DNA of 7,427 nucleotides from Chitinophagaceae bacterium UBA4412. GTDB lineage: Bacteria; Bacteroidota; Bacteroidia; Chitinophagales; Chitinophagaceae. Every line of letters begins with the position of its first letter. The stretch's first letter is position 1. Positions 5,583 to 7,427 of the stretch are shown here, one piece after another. The translations under genes were made by a program, and so were the position numbers. The notes beneath the pieces were generated by a model. It was not told the origin of the DNA. It worked only from the letters and a program-made list of their open reading frames with translations, and searched no databases. The DNA lies in NCBI GenBank assembly GCA_002400445.1, contig DGQO01000156.1, positions 1,250 to 8,676 on the forward strand, given 5' to 3'.

Positions 5583-7145
5583 TTAATGAACTTTTTGCAT
5601 TTGTTTTTGCAAAGCCCCTAATTTGTCTGCAAACTCGTGCAAAGATGCCCTTAATGAAACGTTCTCCCTCTTTAGTATATCTATTTCTTGCTGTTGCTCC
5701 TGCATGCCCTTTGTAAGAACCGGTATAAAACTCGAATAGGATAACATCTTTACATTTTCTTTTGTTGTCATTACAAATTGGGGAAAAACCTTTTCAACGT
5801 CCTGTGAGATAAAACCAAACTGATCGGCATTACCCTCTTTTTCTGAAATCATTTGATAATTTGCGGGCTTCAATTGTTGAATTTTATCCAGCATATTTTC
5901 TGAAGCCAGATAGTGTATATTTTTCTTCTCCTTTAAGTCTGATAGCTGGTAATATGCACCGTTATTAGCTATTGCTGCTAATCCTCCACTGTTACTTTGA
6001 AAAAAAAGTGGGTTATAATAAAACGTATTTCCTGTTAAATACTGGCCTTCTGCGGCCCAAATATTCCAGGACGAAAGACCATAGGTCGGGTCCGTATATT
6101 CAAGGCGTATTCCTGCAGATGGATCATCTGCCGTTTGTACAATATGCAGATCAGTGAGCGGATCACTTGTTCCCAAACCAATTTTCCCAAACCTGCTTAT
6201 AAAAAGGCGTACTGTAGCAGAGGCAGAATTCAATGTGGCATTTGGTATAGCAGCAAAAGGCCAACTTGCAAAATAAAAATTTCCATTGTTCTGGTCCAAT
6301 GCCAATTGTGCACTATATCCCTGCGAAATGGACTTACTGTTTGCTCCATCGTACCAATGATTAAAGCCTATAGCCGGGTAATTCTTTTGAAGTGAAATTC
6401 CGGATCCGTCTCCACCAAAAATAGCTGCTGTAGTTCCCACACTTCCTTGTTGTTCGAACCCAGCCCTGGAAAAGTTGATATTGCCATTTCCCAGGAAAAG
6501 ATGTCCATCACTGCGCAAGGCCATACGGGAAGTATTACTCATAAGCTGAGATGCAGAGGTAGCAACATCTCCAAAACAAAAGTCGAACCACTGCGGGTTT
6601 GCCTGGTGCAAAGTAATATTACCCGTAGCACCTGCTACCATCGACTTAATTCCGCCATTAAAATAGCTATTGAAAAACACCCCGGGATAACTGGCTACTA
6701 AACTAATTCCTTGCAGGTCTTCCCCAAACTCAGCCAGGGTATTGCCAATCATGCCCCTCGTTTGCAATGGGGCAAATTGACCAATAGAAAAAGCATGGGG
6801 CGAATCATAATTAATTCCGGTATAAGCTCCTGCTGGTGCATAGATATATTTGAAATAGCGCTTCCATAAATTATCTTCTCCATAAGAAATTTTTTCCCAG
6901 TTTAAATTTCTCATGGTATAGTAGCTTGAGTCGCTTATGTTATAAACCACCAATCCCGGTGCCGGAGCAGGCACGGCATACATTTGCACAGCGGTCATGC
7001 GGGGTATAAGCAATCCTTTTGTACTACTGCTCACGTCTAATTGAGCAGAAGAGGCTGGACTTGCTGTTCCAATACCAACATTCTGACCAATACTAAAATG
7101 GGACGTGAAAAAATCCAATGACAATAGTATTATTAGCTTCTTCAT
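5583..7145 (-). CDS. Secreted surface protein with C-terminal endosialidase-type intramolecular chaperone (peptidase S74)
   Basis: This 520-residue protein begins with a signal peptide (MKKLIILLSL, then FFTSHFSIG|Q21; the Asp at 11 is unusual within the hydrophobic stretch). The mature start QNVGIGTASP and KGLLIPRMTAVQM (43-55) is a module frequent in secreted Bacteroidota proteins. Residues 128-221 and 231-327 are two copies of one repeat. A second GLGTSDP module follows (323-329). Residues 401-480 match the phage tail-spike chaperone domain: SDLKEKKNI (402-410), LKPANYQ (425-431), FGFISQDVEKVFPQFV (443-458) and SYSSFIPVLTKGMQEQQ (469-485). S402 and K407 keep the spacing of the Ser/Lys pair that performs autoproteolysis in endosialidases. 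Residues 481-516 are a regular heptad coiled coil with I488, L502, L509, M516 at a and L491, L498, F505, L512 at d, as expected for trimer formation. No ligand or enzyme domain is recognised. No phage gene is nearby, so a cellular adhesin-like role is more likely than a tail fibre. Confidence 0.85.
   Translation of the reverse strand: MKKLIILLSLDFFTSHFSIGQNVGIGTASPASSAQLDVSSSTKGLLIPRMTAVQMYAVPAPAPGLVVYNISDSSYYTMRNLNWEKISYGEDNLWKRYFKYIYAPAGAYTGINYDSPHAFSIGQFAPLQTRGMIGNTLAEFGEDLQGISLVASYPGVFFNSYFNGGIKSMVAGATGNITLHQANPQWFDFCFGDVATSASQLMSNTSRMALRSDGHLFLGNGNINFSRAGFEQQGSVGTTAAIFGGDGSGISLQKNYPAIGFNHWYDGANSKSISQGYSAQLALDQNNGNFYFASWPFAAIPNATLNSASATVRLFISRFGKIGLGTSDPLTDLHIVQTADDPSAGIRLEYTDPTYGLSSWNIWAAEGQYLTGNTFYYNPLFFQSNSGGLAAIANNGAYYQLSDLKEKKNIHYLASENMLDKIQQLKPANYQMISEKEGNADQFGFISQDVEKVFPQFVMTTKENVKMLSYSSFIPVLTKGMQEQQQEIDILKRENVSLRASLHEFADKLGALQKQMQKVH
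6165..6764 (-). repeat. Internal duplication of about 95 residues within the S74 protein gene
   Basis: Residues 128-221 (6483-6764) and 231-327 (6165-6455) align with an offset of 103-104. Shared positions include G131/G234, G134/G237, T136/T239, F140-G141/F243-G244, D143/D246, GISL (146-149/249-252), YP (153-154/256-257), FN (158-159/261-262), KS (167-168/271-272), Q181/Q285, N183/N287 and a closing G-x-x-x-L-G. The copies are clearly diverged at the DNA level, so the duplication is old. Confidence 0.7.
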
Positions 7146-7427
7146 GAAATATTTTTTAGCATTCCCAAGTTATCTAATCCGGGTTTACATGGCTATCATG
7201 ATTCCGTAGATGGCGACTATGAGTCCGTAGATGGCAAGGGAAATTGAAAAATCAGTACTTAGAAACCAAAAACCTGCCAGGCACATAGAGAGAAAACCAT
7301 CTACTTAAAAAAGCCAGCCGTTTACAAACCCGGCAGATACTGTTAAGCAATTCGCAAGGAAAGGACGGATAAATGCGATAAGTTTAGAAATGGAAGGTTT
7401 ATCATAGCTTTATTCATCAGGATTGCA
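7146..7427. other. Region without a convincing gene at the right edge (upstream of the S74 gene)
   Basis: This 282-bp stretch must hold the promoter of the leftward S74 gene. The closest match is TAACTTGG on the minus strand (7165-7172), one mismatch from TAnnTTTG and 19 bp before the ATG, which is weak. The minus frame 7185-7304 is open and ends in a hydrophobic tail (LAIYGLIVAIYGIMIAM, then TAA), but it begins right after an in-frame stop at 7305-7307. The same frame upstream is open only to another stop at 7410-7412. No frame crosses the whole stretch, so I do not call a gene. A decayed membrane-protein end is possible. Confidence 0.5.
7198..7239. repeat. Two-copy 21-bp tandem repeat
   Basis: 7198-7218 and 7219-7239 are adjacent copies that agree at 17 of 21 positions and share the exact 12-base core TCCGTAGATGGC (7203-7214 and 7224-7235). 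The period is a multiple of three, and on the minus strand the copies encode the seven-residue units AIYGLIV and AIYGIMI. Confidence 0.75.

Noticed and set aside
5583..7145. Reading the S74 protein as a prophage tail fibre
   Set aside because: It has a signal peptide and the Bacteroidota secreted-protein module at its N-terminus, and no tail, portal, capsid or integrase gene is in the window.

Overview
The window looks like ordinary chromosome from a member of the Bacteroidota, probably close to the Chitinophagaceae. This is an inference from three things. Several upstream regions carry the Bacteroidota-type -7 promoter element TAnnTTTG, and Shine-Dalgarno sequences are not apparent. Secreted proteins have signal peptides ending just before a Gln, as in SFA|Q, AAA|Q and SIG|Q. 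The last gene starts its mature part with the QNVGIGT module that is common in secreted proteins of this phylum. No RNA gene, insertion sequence, CRISPR array, integrase or phage cluster is visible.

Layout from left to right: (1) the 5' part of a leftward gene for an exported, helical, TPR-like protein, cut off by the window edge; (2) a divergent promoter region; (3) a rightward pair, a DoxX-family membrane protein and a YbgC/4HBT-type acyl-CoA thioesterase; (4) a leftward PBP4-type D-alanyl-D-alanine carboxypeptidase (dacB), whose stop lies 4 bp from the thioesterase stop; (5) an 86-bp divergent spacer with a perfect 15-bp AT-rich palindrome; (6) rightward cinA (two-domain CinA/PncC) and a rightward 2-oxo acid dehydrogenase E2 acyltransferase with its own likely promoter; (7) a strong hairpin terminator; (8) a leftward gene for a 520-residue secreted protein ending in an endosialidase-type intramolecular chaperone (peptidase S74); (9) 282 bp without a convincing gene, holding a 21-bp tandem repeat.

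The genes do not form one pathway. They are separate housekeeping functions: cell-wall trimming (dacB), pyridine nucleotide salvage or damaged-nucleotide clean-up (cinA), oxidative decarboxylation of 2-oxo acids (E2), acyl-CoA hydrolysis (YbgC type), and two exported proteins. I see no convincing new multi-gene system. The most notable item is the secreted S74 protein. It keeps the Ser/Lys pair for self-cleavage, has a clean C-terminal heptad coiled coil, and has an internal duplication of about 95 residues in the part expected to be displayed outside the cell. The palindrome between dacB and cinA and the repeat at the right edge are secondary points.
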